Shown: one piece after another, positions 8,078-15,743 of the stretch
Position numbering within the stretch: the stretch's first letter is position 1
How the letters are laid out: each line of letters opens with the position of its first letter
DNA from: Xanthobacteraceae bacterium
Lineage (GTDB): Bacteria; Pseudomonadota; Alphaproteobacteria; Rhizobiales; Xanthobacteraceae
Assembly: GCA_031291475.1 (NCBI GenBank)
Contig: JARLIY010000025.1
Span: 1 to 37,100, forward strand
Reading direction: 5' to 3'
DNA length: 37,100 bases
The notes under the pieces: generated by a model
Seen by the model: only the letters and a program-made list of their open reading frames with translations
Database searches by the model: none
What the model was told of the DNA's origin: nothing
Made by a program: the position numbers and the translations under genes

Positions 8078-9298
8078 TTACCACAGCTCGCGGGTCGCGA
8101 GCTTTGCTCCGTCCGCCAGCGCCGCGAGCTTTGCCCAGGCGATTTGCGGATGGATGCGGCCTCCCAGGCCGCAATCGGTGCCAGCAATCACATTTTCACG
8201 TCCGACGGCTTGCGCAAATCTGACGATCCGATCGGCGACGACCTGCGGGTGCTCGACCAGATTGGTCGCGTGACTGACGACGCCGGGGATGAGCAGCTTG
8301 CCTTCCGGCAGTTTCACGTCTCGCCAAACTCTCCATTCATGCTCATGCCGGACATTTCCGGCTTCGACCGAGTAGGCGCCGGCTTTTACGTTGAGAACCA
8401 GATCGACGATGTCCCGCAACGGAATGTCGGTCGTATGCGGACCATGCCAGCTTCCCCAGCAAATGTGAAAGCGAATGAGATCTTCCGGCAATCCGCGAAG
8501 CGCGTGGTTGAGCGCCTCGATGCGAATGCGTTCGAATTTCTTGAACTCGTCGAGCGGCGGCTCGGGATCGATCATATCCCAGTTGTCCGGCAGACTGGGA
8601 TCGTCGAGCTGAAGCACGATGCCGGCGTCGGTGACCGCTTTATATTCCTCGCGCATGGCTTCCGCGGAAGCAAAGACGAATTCCTCGTCCGTTTTGTAGT
8701 AGAGGTTCTCGCCGCGGGCGAAGCTTCCCGGAGCGATCGAACAGATAAAACCCTCCTCGGCGCCGGCGGCCTCCATCGCTTTCTTGATATTTGCAATGTC
8801 GGCCTGAATCGCCACCTGACCGATGTATCTGAGTGGCGCTGTGCAGACCGGACGACGGGCCGTCCGCCGCGGCGCGCTGCCGACCAGGGTGCCGGCAGAT
8901 TCCGGATCCAGATAGAATTCGCTGAACTTCTGCCAATCGCGCCGGTTGCGGACCGCGGTCAGCGCAAGATCGGCGACGCTGGATTTCTTGTGTCCGGATT
9001 CCGGTACCGACTCTGCCGGCACGAACCCTTCCATGCGCGCAAAGGCATAATTCCACCACGGGCCGTAGTCGTAGGTCGCGGTCATCGGCTTGCCGAATTC
9101 GCCGTCGCCGGGGACGTCGATGCCAAGCTCCCGCTGTTTCGCCACGACCGCGGCGACGGCGGAGGACAGACACGCCGCATAAGCGCCGTCGTCGACCTTT
9201 TCTCCGGAAGCGCGTTTCCGATTCAGCGCGATGAGGTCGGGCGGCCGGGGAAGACTTCCGGCATGCGTGGTGATGATGTGTTGCGTGCTGCGTTTCAT
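8078..9298 (-). CDS. Cobalamin-independent methionine synthase II (MetE C-terminal-like) family protein
   Basis: A 406-residue single-domain relative of the MetE C-terminal barrel. Seen: an N-terminal TTHAGSLPRPPDLIAL, which is typical of the family; a GDGEFGKP segment; a zinc-site-like HICWGSWHGPH (His-X-Cys); and a later Cys in VIAGTDCGLGG. These supply the His/Cys/Cys zinc ligands expected for thiolate-activating methyltransferases. Members include methionine synthases lacking the N-terminal folate domain and epoxyalkane:coenzyme M transferases, so the acceptor and donor are open. The start at 9298 has CGGAGG upstream. The open frame runs on through the next gene without stops, but only because that gene is read in another frame. 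It lies 46 bases upstream of the HpaB-like gene on the same strand, so the two may be co-transcribed. Confidence 0.88.
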   Translation of the reverse strand: MKRSTQHIITTHAGSLPRPPDLIALNRKRASGEKVDDGAYAACLSSAVAAVVAKQRELGIDVPGDGEFGKPMTATYDYGPWWNYAFARMEGFVPAESVPESGHKKSSVADLALTAVRNRRDWQKFSEFYLDPESAGTLVGSAPRRTARRPVCTAPLRYIGQVAIQADIANIKKAMEAAGAEEGFICSIAPGSFARGENLYYKTDEEFVFASAEAMREEYKAVTDAGIVLQLDDPSLPDNWDMIDPEPPLDEFKKFERIRIEALNHALRGLPEDLIRFHICWGSWHGPHTTDIPLRDIVDLVLNVKAGAYSVEAGNVRHEHEWRVWRDVKLPEGKLLIPGVVSHATNLVEHPQVVADRIVRFAQAVGRENVIAGTDCGLGGRIHPQIAWAKLAALADGAKLATRELW

Positions 9299-9333
9299 TC
9301 TGCCTCCGTGTATTCGTATTTGTATACTGACTA

Positions 9334-10071
9334 TTACCGCAGCTGCCACATCGACCACAGCGTGAGCGCGCCGACCAGCGCCGCCGCCACCGGCGCGCCG
9401 GCAAGACCCGTTTCCGCATAGGCGACGGCACCGCACACGGCGCCGAGAATAAAACCGACCGCGATCATGAGCACGACGATGAGCCGCGCGCGCCCGGCTG
9501 TGAATTCGCGCTCGTTGTCGCGGTCGCCCGGGTCTCGCGCCAGCCGCCACCAGGCGAGCAGAAGTCCGGTGCTCTCGATGCCGAGCTGGGTCATGTTGCC
9601 GGTCATGACGTTGGTCTGCGGCACGCCGTGCATCAACAGCCGCACGATGACGCTTTGCGTGCCCATGGCCATGGCGGCGAACAGGCCGGCGATGACGCCG
9701 TGCCAGTCGTTGGCGCCGGTGACCGGCGGGCCGGTGAGCAGTAGCACGCAGAATATCGCCAGCAGCAGCGTCTCGAAGGCGAGCATCCAAGGCAGCGCCA
9801 CAGCGCCGAGATTGCGAATGAGCCCGATCAATCCCGCGGTCAGCGCCGCCGCCACGAGGAAGGCGAGAATGGCGATCACCTTGCCGGTTATGCCGACGTC
9901 GTGGACCACGAGCTGGGCGCCGGCGGTGACGAAGCTGCCCGTCACCTGGGCGACGAACAGGCCGAACAAAGCGAGGAAGGTGTACATGTCGACATAGCCG
10001 GCGACGAAGGACAGCAGCGCCGGCACCCATCGCGGCAGCGGAACCTCGCGCGATGGCGCGATTTCCGTCAT
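9334..10071 (-). CDS. DUF1275 (YoaK) family membrane protein
   Basis: A 245-residue integral membrane protein with about six hydrophobic segments. The DUF1275 signature appears as SFVAGYVDMYTFLALFGLFVAQVTGSFV near the N-terminus. A second, related element is GTQSVIVRLLMHGVPQTNVMTGNMTQL in the middle; the internal TGS/TGN echoes suggest an internal duplication. The family has no firmly known function. The start at 10071 is supported by GGAGGTTGTCC directly upstream. It precedes the MetE-like gene by 35 bases on the same strand. Confidence 0.85.
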   Translation of the reverse strand: MTEIAPSREVPLPRWVPALLSFVAGYVDMYTFLALFGLFVAQVTGSFVTAGAQLVVHDVGITGKVIAILAFLVAAALTAGLIGLIRNLGAVALPWMLAFETLLLAIFCVLLLTGPPVTGANDWHGVIAGLFAAMAMGTQSVIVRLLMHGVPQTNVMTGNMTQLGIESTGLLLAWWRLARDPGDRDNEREFTAGRARLIVVLMIAVGFILGAVCGAVAYAETGLAGAPVAAALVGALTLWSMWQLR

Positions 10072-10104
10072 GGACAACCTCCGCTCGCTCCGCCGGCCAT
10101 CTCT

Positions 10105-10206
10105 AGAGCGCAATCGCTTCGGATTGAATGAATTGGCGCTCTATCATTTTTGTGGCGCATGATCTTTTTCGGAAAACCGGTATCCACTTTTTCGGATCAT
10201 GCGCTA
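10105..10206. repeat. Dispersed repeat: GCGCATGATC...GATCATGCGC element with AGAGCGC hairpin
   Basis: The left half is a hairpin, AGAGCGC(C)AATC...GAT...GGCGCTCT (10105-10142). The right half is GCGCATGATCTTTTTCGGAAAACCGGTATCCACTTTTTCGGATCATGCGC, in which GCGCATGATC pairs with GATCATGCGC and CGGAAAA resembles TTTTTCGG. The right half belongs to a repeat I recognise as very common in Rhizobium and Bradyrhizobium relatives. It lies in a divergent intergenic region between the DUF1275 and DUF1614 genes. Confidence 0.85.
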
Positions 10207-10260
10207 GGAACTTCCAGTCGGCCGCATTAACGTGCTTAACGAAAATTCGGAGCAGCGCCA

Positions 10261-10983
10261 ATGCATCTGAGCCAACTTCATTACCTGCCGCTGGCGCCGG
10301 GCTTCTTTTCCATCCTCGTCGGTTTATTCTTCGTCCTGTTCGTCGTTCTGCTGGTGTTCCGCGCGCTGCGCAATGCGTATCTGCGGCTCGGTGTCAGCCC
10401 GGCCGCCGCGATCTGGCTCCTGTTCGGCTCCCTTATCGGCAGCTATTTCAACATCCCCATCGCGGTGCTGCCGCAGGAGCCGTTGCAGTCCGACCGAGTG
10501 ATCGGCTTTTTCGGCATGCAATACATCGTGCCGGAGGTCGGCAGCCAGGTGGGCACCGTGATCGCCATCAATGTCGGCGGCGCCGTCATTCCGACCGTGA
10601 TGTCGATCTATCTGCTCGTCACCCGGCAATTATGGGTGCAGGGAGCGATCGCAACCGCCGCCGTGGCGCTCATCCTGCACTGGCTCGCCAATCCCGTGCC
10701 CGGGATCGGCATCGCGGTCCCGGTGTTCCTGCCGGCGCTGGCGACGGCGGTGGTCGCGCTGCTGCTCTCGCGCGAGAACGCGGCGTCGTTGGCTTACATC
10801 GCCGGCAGCATGGGCACCCTGATCGGCGCCGATCTCACCAATCTCGACAAGGTCGCGGGCCTCGGCGCGCCGGTCGCCTCCATCGGCGGCGCTGGCACCT
10901 TCGACGGCATCTTTCTCACCGGCATCCTCGCCGTGCTGCTGGCGGGCCTCTACCAGCCGCGTTCACAGGCCGCGCAGCGATAA
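10261..10983 (+). CDS. DUF1614 family membrane protein
   Basis: A 240-residue polytopic membrane protein of the DUF1614 family. The N-terminal segment GFFSILVGLFFVLFVVLLVFRAL is a transmembrane helix. It is followed by conserved family stretches, including LRLGVSPAAAIWLLFGSLIGSYFNIPIAVL, AINVGGAVIPTVMSIYLL, AYIAGSMGTLIGADLTNLDKV and IGGAGTFDGIFLTGILAVLLA. About six or seven helices are expected. The Gly-Gly-Ala and Gly-Ala-Asp motifs inside membrane segments look functional, perhaps transport-like, but no role has been shown. The start at 10261 has GGAGC about ten bases upstream. A small membrane protein gene follows 85 bases downstream. Confidence 0.88.
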   Translation: MHLSQLHYLPLAPGFFSILVGLFFVLFVVLLVFRALRNAYLRLGVSPAAAIWLLFGSLIGSYFNIPIAVLPQEPLQSDRVIGFFGMQYIVPEVGSQVGTVIAINVGGAVIPTVMSIYLLVTRQLWVQGAIATAAVALILHWLANPVPGIGIAVPVFLPALATAVVALLLSRENAASLAYIAGSMGTLIGADLTNLDKVAGLGAPVASIGGAGTFDGIFLTGILAVLLAGLYQPRSQAAQR

Positions 10984-11068
10984 TGTCCGGAGCGGGTTTT
11001 GTGCAGGCTGCGGGCGCGGCCGGAAAGCTTTATTGTGGTCGCGCGTAAGGGCAACAAAGGACCGTGTC

Positions 11069-11392
11069 ATGCCGTGGTATGACTATCTCGCGCATTTCGT
11101 CGCCGGCGCCTTCCTGGCCAACGGCGTGCCGCATTTCTTGCAAGGCATTTGCGGCAACAAATTCCCGACGCCGTTCGCCTCGCCGCGGGGCGTCGGCGAA
11201 TCTTCGGCGCTGGTGAACGTCGCCTGGGGCTGGTTCAACTTCCTGGTCGGCGGCGTGTTGTTGCGCATCTTCTTCCCGCCGCTGCCGCCGCCGCCCGGCG
11301 TTTCCGCCGCCACCTTGCTCGGCGTGCTGGTCATGGCGCTCTGGCTCGCCCGCCATTTCGGCAAAGTGCGCAACAGCGCTCCGCATCCGTGA
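11069..11392 (+). CDS. Small membrane protein of unknown function (107 aa)
   Basis: A 107-residue hydrophobic protein with two clear membrane segments. The first spans VNVAWGWFNFLVGGVLLRIFF and the second GVSAATLLGVLVMALWLARHF; the N-terminal YDYLAHFVAGAFLANGVPHF may be a third. A PPLPPPPG linker separates the last two. The pattern recurs as a short conserved hypothetical in alphaproteobacteria, but I do not recognise a named family. The start at 11069 has AAAGGA upstream. Its stop lies nine bases before the next start (11401), suggesting an operon. Confidence 0.75.
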   Translation: MPWYDYLAHFVAGAFLANGVPHFLQGICGNKFPTPFASPRGVGESSALVNVAWGWFNFLVGGVLLRIFFPPLPPPPGVSAATLLGVLVMALWLARHFGKVRNSAPHP

Positions 11393-11400
11393 GCGCCGCC

Positions 11401-11826
11401 ATGCACCGGCGATCTGGGGGCATCCTCGCATTGTTGTTCCTCGGCCTGTGCGGCGGCGCCGCTTCCGGCCAGGAAGCGCAGGAGGGCAGGGACATGAAGC
11501 TCGAAGACGTCGGCTTTGTCATGCGCCCGGCGAATACGGCGGCGCAGCTCGAGCGCCTGCGCTTGTTGCCGCCGCGCGCCTTTGTCGGCCGCAGCAAGGA
11601 CGGCCGACGCTATTTTCTCTACGTCGATCCCGATTATTGCAAATGCGTCTTCGTCGGCGATGAGCTGGCGATGAAGAACTACCGCGATCTGGTGTCGCAG
11701 CCGCCGCAGGCGCCGATGGCAATCGGTTCGGACGACAATGTCGTCGCCAACGGCTTGATCCAGGAAATCGATCCCGGCTTGGGCCTCTCGATCGTCGAAG
11801 GCGATATTCTCGACTATCCGAATTGA
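11401..11826 (+). CDS. Exported hypothetical protein (141 aa)
   Basis: A 141-residue protein with a signal peptide: a basic start, a hydrophobic core GILALLFLGLCGG and a probable cleavage site after AASG. The mature part is soluble. It contains RRYFLYVDPDYCKCVFVGDE, with a Cys-X-Cys pair, and AIGSDDNVVANGLIQEID. I do not recognise the family. The CxC might bind a metal or be redox active, which is inference. A GTG at 11389 could add four residues and would overlap the upstream stop codon. It lies between the small membrane protein and the DOPA 4,5-dioxygenase-like gene, spaced like an operon. Confidence 0.7.
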   Translation: MHRRSGGILALLFLGLCGGAASGQEAQEGRDMKLEDVGFVMRPANTAAQLERLRLLPPRAFVGRSKDGRRYFLYVDPDYCKCVFVGDELAMKNYRDLVSQPPQAPMAIGSDDNVVANGLIQEIDPGLGLSIVEGDILDYPN

Positions 11827-11844
11827 TCGGGGACCGATTACGCC

Positions 11845-12228
11845 ATGCCCAAGGCTGCCGCTACGGCCCCGCCGCGCCTCGATCCGCAAGCGATCGCGGA
11901 GTATCACGCCCACGTTTATTACGATCCGCGCAAGACGCGCGACCGCGCCGAACGCTTGCGCGAACGTGTCGCCGTCGAATTTCCGCAAGCCCGCCTCGGC
12001 CGCTGGCATGACGCGCTGGTCGGGCCGCATCCGCGGTCGATGTACCAGATCGCTTTTCCGGCCGGCATGTTGGCGGCGTTTCTGCCCTGGCTGATGCTCA
12101 ACCGCGACGGCCTGACCGTGCTCCTGCATCCGGAAACCGGCGACGATTATCGCGACCACACCGCGCACGCCGCCTGGCTCGGCGGCGCGCTGAAGTTGCG
12201 GCTGGCGGCGTTCAAAAACGCCAGCTGA
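11845..12228 (+). CDS. DOPA 4,5-dioxygenase family protein
   Basis: A 127-residue protein of the DOPA 4,5-dioxygenase-like family, small extradiol-type ring-cleavage proteins first known from fungi and plants. Family histidines are visible in AEYHAHVYYDP, RLGRWHDALVGPHPRSMYQIAF and LTVLLHPETGDDYRDHTAHAAWLG; these would coordinate Fe(II). Length is close to normal. Bacterial members are mostly uncharacterised and may act on catecholic substrates. The ribosome site is weak (GGGGA, 13 bases upstream). It lies 18 bases after the exported CxC protein and ends the little cluster 11069-12228. Confidence 0.85.
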   Translation: MPKAAATAPPRLDPQAIAEYHAHVYYDPRKTRDRAERLRERVAVEFPQARLGRWHDALVGPHPRSMYQIAFPAGMLAAFLPWLMLNRDGLTVLLHPETGDDYRDHTAHAAWLGGALKLRLAAFKNAS

Positions 12229-12257
12229 ATCCGGCGCAACAACCGTCGCGGCCTTGT

Positions 12258-12282
12258 GGAACGGGATGGTATCGCGGTAGTT
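12258..12282 (+). promoter_or_regulatory. Possible EcfG (general stress sigma factor) promoter
   Basis: GGAAC (12258-12262) is separated by 16 bases from AGTT (12279-12282). This is close to the alphaproteobacterial EcfG consensus GGAAC-N16/17-CGTT, with one mismatch. It would start transcription near 12290, 25 bases before the small exported protein gene at 12315. Only the sequence match supports it. Confidence 0.45.
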
Positions 12283-12314
12283 TAGTTGCGGGGGTCACCC
12301 ATCAGGAGGAATCC

Positions 12315-12545
12315 ATGCAAAAGACGTTGCTTGCGTTGACTGTTGCCGCCGGCGTAGGGCTCGTTTGCAGCCAGAGCGCGGGGGCCGTACCGGCCAGCCC
12401 GACGGCCGTGAAAGAAGCCGCCGCCACTTCACCCGTGCAGCAGGCGCAATATGCCGAACGCCGCACCCGGAATGGCGTCGTGAAGTGCTATCGCGACTTC
12501 GTCGTCGGCCCCTATCGCTGCCATTATTTCCGCGCCCCGTTCTAA
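12315..12545 (+). CDS. Small exported protein (76 aa)
   Basis: A 76-residue protein with a classical signal peptide: MQKTLLALTVAAGVGLVCS, cleavage probably after SAGA. The mature part is about 50 residues and basic towards its end. It contains VVKCYRDFVVGPYRCHYF, which has two cysteines that could form a disulfide. I do not recognise the family. The ribosome site AGGAGGAATCC is excellent. A possible stress-type promoter (GGAAC...AGTT) lies just upstream. It ends three bases before the convergent DUF2188-like gene. Confidence 0.75.
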   Translation: MQKTLLALTVAAGVGLVCSQSAGAVPASPTAVKEAAATSPVQQAQYAERRTRNGVVKCYRDFVVGPYRCHYFRAPF

Positions 12546-12547
12546 GA

Positions 12548-12793
12548 CTAACCGTCATCCTCGACGTCGGTGTCCGGCCGGTCGCTGCCGAGGGCGAGTT
12601 CGGTGTGCCATTTACCCTTCTCGTCCTCGTATTCGATGGTCTCGGTCTGGCCCGGCGCACGCTGCTCGGCGGCGGCGCGGCGCGCCGCCCCGAGCGCCTC
12701 TGCGTGCGTGGGAAAGCTCTCGGAAAATGCGCCGTTGACCGTATAGGCCCAGCCGTCTTCGTGCCGCACCACCTTATACGTCACATGTGCCAT
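12548..12793 (-). CDS. DUF2188-like protein (81 aa)
   Basis: An 81-residue soluble protein with the pattern of DUF2188: TYKVVRHEDGWAYTVNGAFSESFPTHAEALGAARRAAAEQ. Family members carry the same V..H.DGW.....G..S....T..EA...A..A arrangement in about 60-80 residues. The acidic tail (DRPDTDVEDDG) is extra. No function is known. The start at 12793 has GAGGTGAACC upstream. The gene is convergent with the small exported protein, with only two bases between the stop codons, so transcripts probably overlap. Confidence 0.75.
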   Translation of the reverse strand: MAHVTYKVVRHEDGWAYTVNGAFSESFPTHAEALGAARRAAAEQRAPGQTETIEYEDEKGKWHTELALGSDRPDTDVEDDG

Positions 12794-12905
12794 GGTTCAC
12801 CTCGCCCGCGGACTCATACCCAATTCGCGGCTGCGGAGCGAGGTTCCTTGCGCCTTCGCCGGCAATGGGGTGAGGGGTAAAGACGACGGCTCCTCGACAG
12901 GCTCA

Positions 12906-12919
12906 TTGATCCGCATCAA
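12906..12919. promoter_or_regulatory. FNR/FixK-type box TTGAT-CCGC-ATCAA
   Basis: A perfect TTGAT-N4-ATCAA palindrome. Counting 41.5 bases from its centre puts the transcription start near 12954, with TATGGC (12942-12947) where the -10 element belongs. This favours the ATG at 12979 as start of the following membrane protein, because the ATG at 12943 would fall inside the -10 element. Confidence 0.75.
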
Positions 12920-12978
12920 TTCGCCGCCGCGCCGGTTCGCGTATGGCTCGTGCGCCGAATGAGCATGAGATCAACGCG

Positions 12979-13239
12979 ATGTCGGTTCGGGTCGTCCTCA
13001 GGCTGTTTTTTCTCAGCGCGGTGGTTCTCGCCGTCGCCTTGGCGCTGCGGCGGGCGTTCCTGTGGGACGTGATGCCGGTGGCCTGGGATCAGGAGCCGAC
13101 ATCGCTGTGGGCGCTGGGCGCGGCATTTCTCTTGCGCTCGATCGAGAACCTTACCGCCGCCGTCGGCGTCATTGCCCTCGTCGTCGCCGCCGCGCTGTGG
13201 CTTGGCGGGCCGCAGCCGAAACTGCGCAAGGGCGAGTAG
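12979..13239 (+). CDS. Small two-helix membrane protein under a FixK-type box
   Basis: An 86-residue protein with two membrane helices: VVLRLFFLSAVVLAVALALRRAFL, then, after a short loop containing WDQEPTSLWALGAAFLLRSIENL, AVGVIALVVAAALWLGG. I do not recognise the family. An in-frame ATG at 12943 would add 12 residues, but it falls in the expected -10 region of the FixK-type promoter, so I prefer 12979. A purely antisense open frame covers the same bases (12916-13458, minus) but encodes an Arg/Pro/His-rich sequence without family features. Oxygen-limited expression is predicted from the upstream box. Confidence 0.65.
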   Translation: MSVRVVLRLFFLSAVVLAVALALRRAFLWDVMPVAWDQEPTSLWALGAAFLLRSIENLTAAVGVIALVVAAALWLGGPQPKLRKGE

Positions 13240-13446
13240 CGGTTCGACAATCTCAGGCTCGCTCGATGCGGGCGGCGTAGCAGCCGGGCGCGGCGAAGTG
13301 GACATGCAGATAGGCCGCGCGCGGATCGGCGAACAGGCGCGCGATCGTGTCCTCGAGTTTCGCGCCCAAGGCGAGCTCGCAGCCGACGATGCCCGATCCC
13401 ACCCGATTTCTGCCGGCGCCATGTGCTTTTGCGCCGGAACCCGCCG

Positions 13447-13992
13447 ATGTATCCTCAAGTGTCCGAAAAGCGCCGGCGCGAAGGGGTAGGGGCGGCAGGC
13501 ATGGGCGCAGGTCTTCTCAGGCTCGGCCTTGGCGCGGCGCTGCTGCTCGCCGTCTGCGGCGGCGGCTATTACTATGTGGCCTATACGCCGCCGGTCGTAG
13601 CGCCCGACAATGCGCGGGTACTGTCAGAGGCGCGAACAGAAGCGGAAAAGCGCGCCGCCCGGCAACGCCTGGCGCAGCAACTGACGGAGCAGAGGGCGGC
13701 CGCGCAGAAAGCCGCGGCGCAGGCGGCGTATCAGGCCTGCCTGAGCAGCGCCGCCGCCGCCCGCGCGGCGTCACAGGAGGCCGAGTGCAAACGTCTCGCC
13801 GACAAAACCGCCGCCGATCGCGCCGACTGCCTCGGCAAGCTGAATTTGCCGCGAGCCTATTGCGACGCATCCTATCCGGCGCGCAACGCCGCGCCGGACT
13901 GCACGCTGCCCGCCGAGATCGCGACCGTCATCGACGCCGCATTGGAGCGCGCACGTTATCGCTGCGAGCGCGGGAGCAAGGCGGCGGAATAA
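13447..13992 (+). CDS. Membrane-anchored Ala-rich, Cys-containing hypothetical protein
   Basis: About 181 residues, with one N-terminal transmembrane helix (LGLGAALLLAVCGGGYYYVAY). A long Ala/Gln/Arg/Glu-rich helical stretch follows, probably coiled coil (SEARTEAEKRAARQRLAQQL and onwards). The C-terminal part has regularly spaced cysteines (ACLSS, AECKR, DCLGK, YCDAS, DCTLP, YRCER) and should lie in the periplasm, where they may form disulfides. I recognise no named family. The start is uncertain: ATG 13447, GTG 13459 or ATG 13501, the last having GGGGCGGCAGGC just upstream. The gene stands alone. Confidence 0.6.
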   Translation: MYPQVSEKRRREGVGAAGMGAGLLRLGLGAALLLAVCGGGYYYVAYTPPVVAPDNARVLSEARTEAEKRAARQRLAQQLTEQRAAAQKAAAQAAYQACLSSAAAARAASQEAECKRLADKTAADRADCLGKLNLPRAYCDASYPARNAAPDCTLPAEIATVIDAALERARYRCERGSKAAE

Positions 13993-14226
13993 GGCCAATG
14001 AACGACGCGCATGCTGTGCATCGGAATTGGTTCCGTGCACAGTTTTTAGCCGCAGCGCCGCGATCGGCCGGAAACTCCTTGGCTTTTTCCATTTGTGACG
14101 TTGCGTTGACGCGAAAAGTTCAACAAATGCGGCGGACGTCTTTCACGTTTTATTGAAGCGGCGACCGCGAGGATGACACAGAGAATAGGTAGTCAAGCTA
14201 CTGATCCGAGCACGGAGGGATTCGTC

Positions 14227-14439
14227 ATGACACTGAACGTCAACGTGCCGATGCATTACCTTCACGAACGCTATTTCGGCCGGCCGTCGTGTCCGAAGTG
14301 CGGCGAATTATTGATGGCGCCCGAACGGCCGGAATTTTCCGAGTGTCTCAGCGTCGTGAAGATCCGCCACTATTGGTTGTGCGACAATTGCGACAATCGA
14401 TTCGACACCCTGGTCACCTTCGAAGGGGCCGTCGCGTGA
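14227..14439 (+). CDS. Small zinc-ribbon protein (70 aa)
   Basis: A 70-residue protein with two CxxC pairs, CPKC at residues 22-25 and CDNC at 52-55, separated by about 26 residues. This is a classic zinc ribbon. The stretch ECLSVVKIRHYWLCDNCDNRFDT is well formed as a beta-hairpin. Short proteins of this kind are common in Bradyrhizobium relatives but have no assigned role. The start at 14227 is preceded by GGAGGGATTCGTC, better than the ATG at 14173. It lies convergent to the RMD1-like gene with a 24-base gap. Confidence 0.75.
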   Translation: MTLNVNVPMHYLHERYFGRPSCPKCGELLMAPERPEFSECLSVVKIRHYWLCDNCDNRFDTLVTFEGAVA

Positions 14440-14463
14440 CTTGTCGCTCGTCGGCGGCGCGGG

Positions 14464-15264
14464 CTAATGCATCCAGAGTTGCAATCCGCCGATCACGATT
14501 TCCACGACGATCAGCACGACGATGATCAGCTCGAGCCGCGCCGACCGCTCGGTATCGATGATGTCGGCAAACGCCTTGGCGGAATCGGAGATCACCGTGA
14601 GCTTGCGGGTCAACACGTCCGCCCGCTCCTTCAATTCATATTCATCTTCGAGCCGGGCATAGAAGCGCTCCAGGCTCGGCCGCTCCCAGAGCACGTCGGG
14701 CTTTTCCGCCACGGCGACCAGGCCGGACACGCGATGCTGCACCAGGAGCGCGTTGCCGATGTGCTTGAGGATCGCCCGCCGCCCGCCCGGCGGCCGCCCG
14801 TGCTCCGCGAGCTCGCGGGCGATCGGCTGGATCACGTCGAAGACTTTATCCACGTCGTGTTCGTCATGCGCCAGGATGACGCTGGTGGCGAGCGCGTCGG
14901 CGATCAGGAGCGTATGTTCGGTGGTCAGCGCCTTCACGACGATAATTCCCGCCGGCGTGAACTGATCCTCCTTGTCCGGCGCGATCTCGATTTGCGCCGT
15001 CTCCTCTTCGCGCATCCTGACCGGGCTGACGACGCGGCCGTCCAGGCGACCGATGACCGCCTCCTCCTCCAGGGGCGACATGCCGACCATGACCGCGACG
15101 CCGTAGCGGAACAGCGCGACGACGCCGTTCTCGCCGGCGCGAAACGCCAGCGGCACCGTCGAAAGGACATCGCTGCGTTCGAGGCCGGCGGTCTCGATTC
15201 GGTCGCCGAGCAACAGCGCCCGCACGGTGATGCGGCGCGCCGGCGTTTGCGGCAAATCGTTCAT
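14464..15264 (-). CDS. RMD1/DUF155 family protein
   Basis: A 266-residue protein of the RMD1/Sif2 (DUF155) family, known in eukaryotes from mitochondrial translation and meiotic division proteins and widespread in bacteria. Seen: an N-terminal basic strand RITVRALLLGDRIETAGLE, the motif FRYGVAVMVGMSPLEEEAVIGRL, DALATSVILAHDEHDVDKVFD, then LERFYARLEDEYELKERADVLTRKL. A single C-terminal transmembrane helix, LELIIVVLIVVEIVIGGLQLW, anchors it in the membrane. The start at 15264 has GGGAGCGTC upstream. The role in bacteria is unknown. Confidence 0.87.
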   Translation of the reverse strand: MNDLPQTPARRITVRALLLGDRIETAGLERSDVLSTVPLAFRAGENGVVALFRYGVAVMVGMSPLEEEAVIGRLDGRVVSPVRMREEETAQIEIAPDKEDQFTPAGIIVVKALTTEHTLLIADALATSVILAHDEHDVDKVFDVIQPIARELAEHGRPPGGRRAILKHIGNALLVQHRVSGLVAVAEKPDVLWERPSLERFYARLEDEYELKERADVLTRKLTVISDSAKAFADIIDTERSARLELIIVVLIVVEIVIGGLQLWMH

Positions 15265-15465
15265 GACGCTCCCAGGTTGCTCATGGCGCACGCGGCGACA
15301 GACGATGTTGATAGTAGCATAGGCGAGCAATAGCGTGGCCCGCCGAGGCGGTTGCTCGATCCGCGCGCCGCGCGTGCCGTCTTTACGCCCGAACCGCAAA
15401 ACAATTACACTTATGCGTTGTACACTTAGTTTCTTGCCGCGGCCGTTCAGCGCTGGAGACGGATC

Positions 15466-15702
15466 ATGAGCGTTGTGCGCCGTCGCGTTCTGCCGCTGGT
15501 CGGGGCCGCCGCGTTAGCAAAGGCAATTCCGCAGCATGCGCCGGCGCTCGATTCCGCGACCGGCACAGCCGTGAAATTGGCGATGGGACCGACGAGCGCT
15601 CCGCTCAAGAGCTCGGGCGCGCCGCCGCCGTCCGACAACAGCGCTCCCAAGCCGCGCCATCATTTGAAACATCGGCCCGTGAGCCCCGCCCCGCCGAAGT
15701 GA
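15466..15702 (+). CDS. Possible small exported Pro/Ala-rich protein (78 aa)
   Basis: A 78-residue frame with a hydrophobic N-terminal stretch (VVRRRVLPLVGAAALAKAI) that could act as a weak signal or anchor, then a Pro/Ser/Ala-rich tail. A good GGAGACGGATC precedes the ATG. No family is recognised, and low complexity weakens the case. Its stop overlaps a GTG (15699) that could couple it to the BrnA-like gene. Confidence 0.4.
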   Translation: MSVVRRRVLPLVGAAALAKAIPQHAPALDSATGTAVKLAMGPTSAPLKSSGAPPPSDNSAPKPRHHLKHRPVSPAPPK

Positions 15703-15731
15703 TCGGGGCGGCAGCGCACACCCAATTCTGC

Positions 15732-15737
15732 TATAAT
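15732..15737 (+). promoter_or_regulatory. TATAAT -10 element directly before a start codon (possible leaderless start)
   Basis: TATAAT at 15732-15737 ends six bases before the ATG at 15744, so transcription would begin at or next to the A of the ATG. No Shine-Dalgarno sequence is visible. The -35 region is poor (no TTGACA at 17 bases). Confidence 0.4.
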
Positions 15738-15743
15738 CCCGCC

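Noticed and set aside
8144..9421. Long open frame opposite the MetE-like gene
   Set aside because: No domain and composition of antisense reading in high-GC DNA.
8078..10030. One long open frame (650 codons) joining the MetE-like gene with the DUF1275 gene region
   Set aside because: The part upstream of 9298 is Arg/Ala-rich shadow of the DUF1275 gene in another frame. The real start at 9298 has a strong ribosome site.
12822..12847. GGAAC-N17-AATT on the minus strand before the DUF2188-like gene
   Set aside because: Only two of four bases fit the second element.
12916..13458. 180-codon open frame opposite the 2-TM protein
   Set aside because: Arg/Pro/His-rich, no family, and the plus strand carries a membrane protein under a good promoter.
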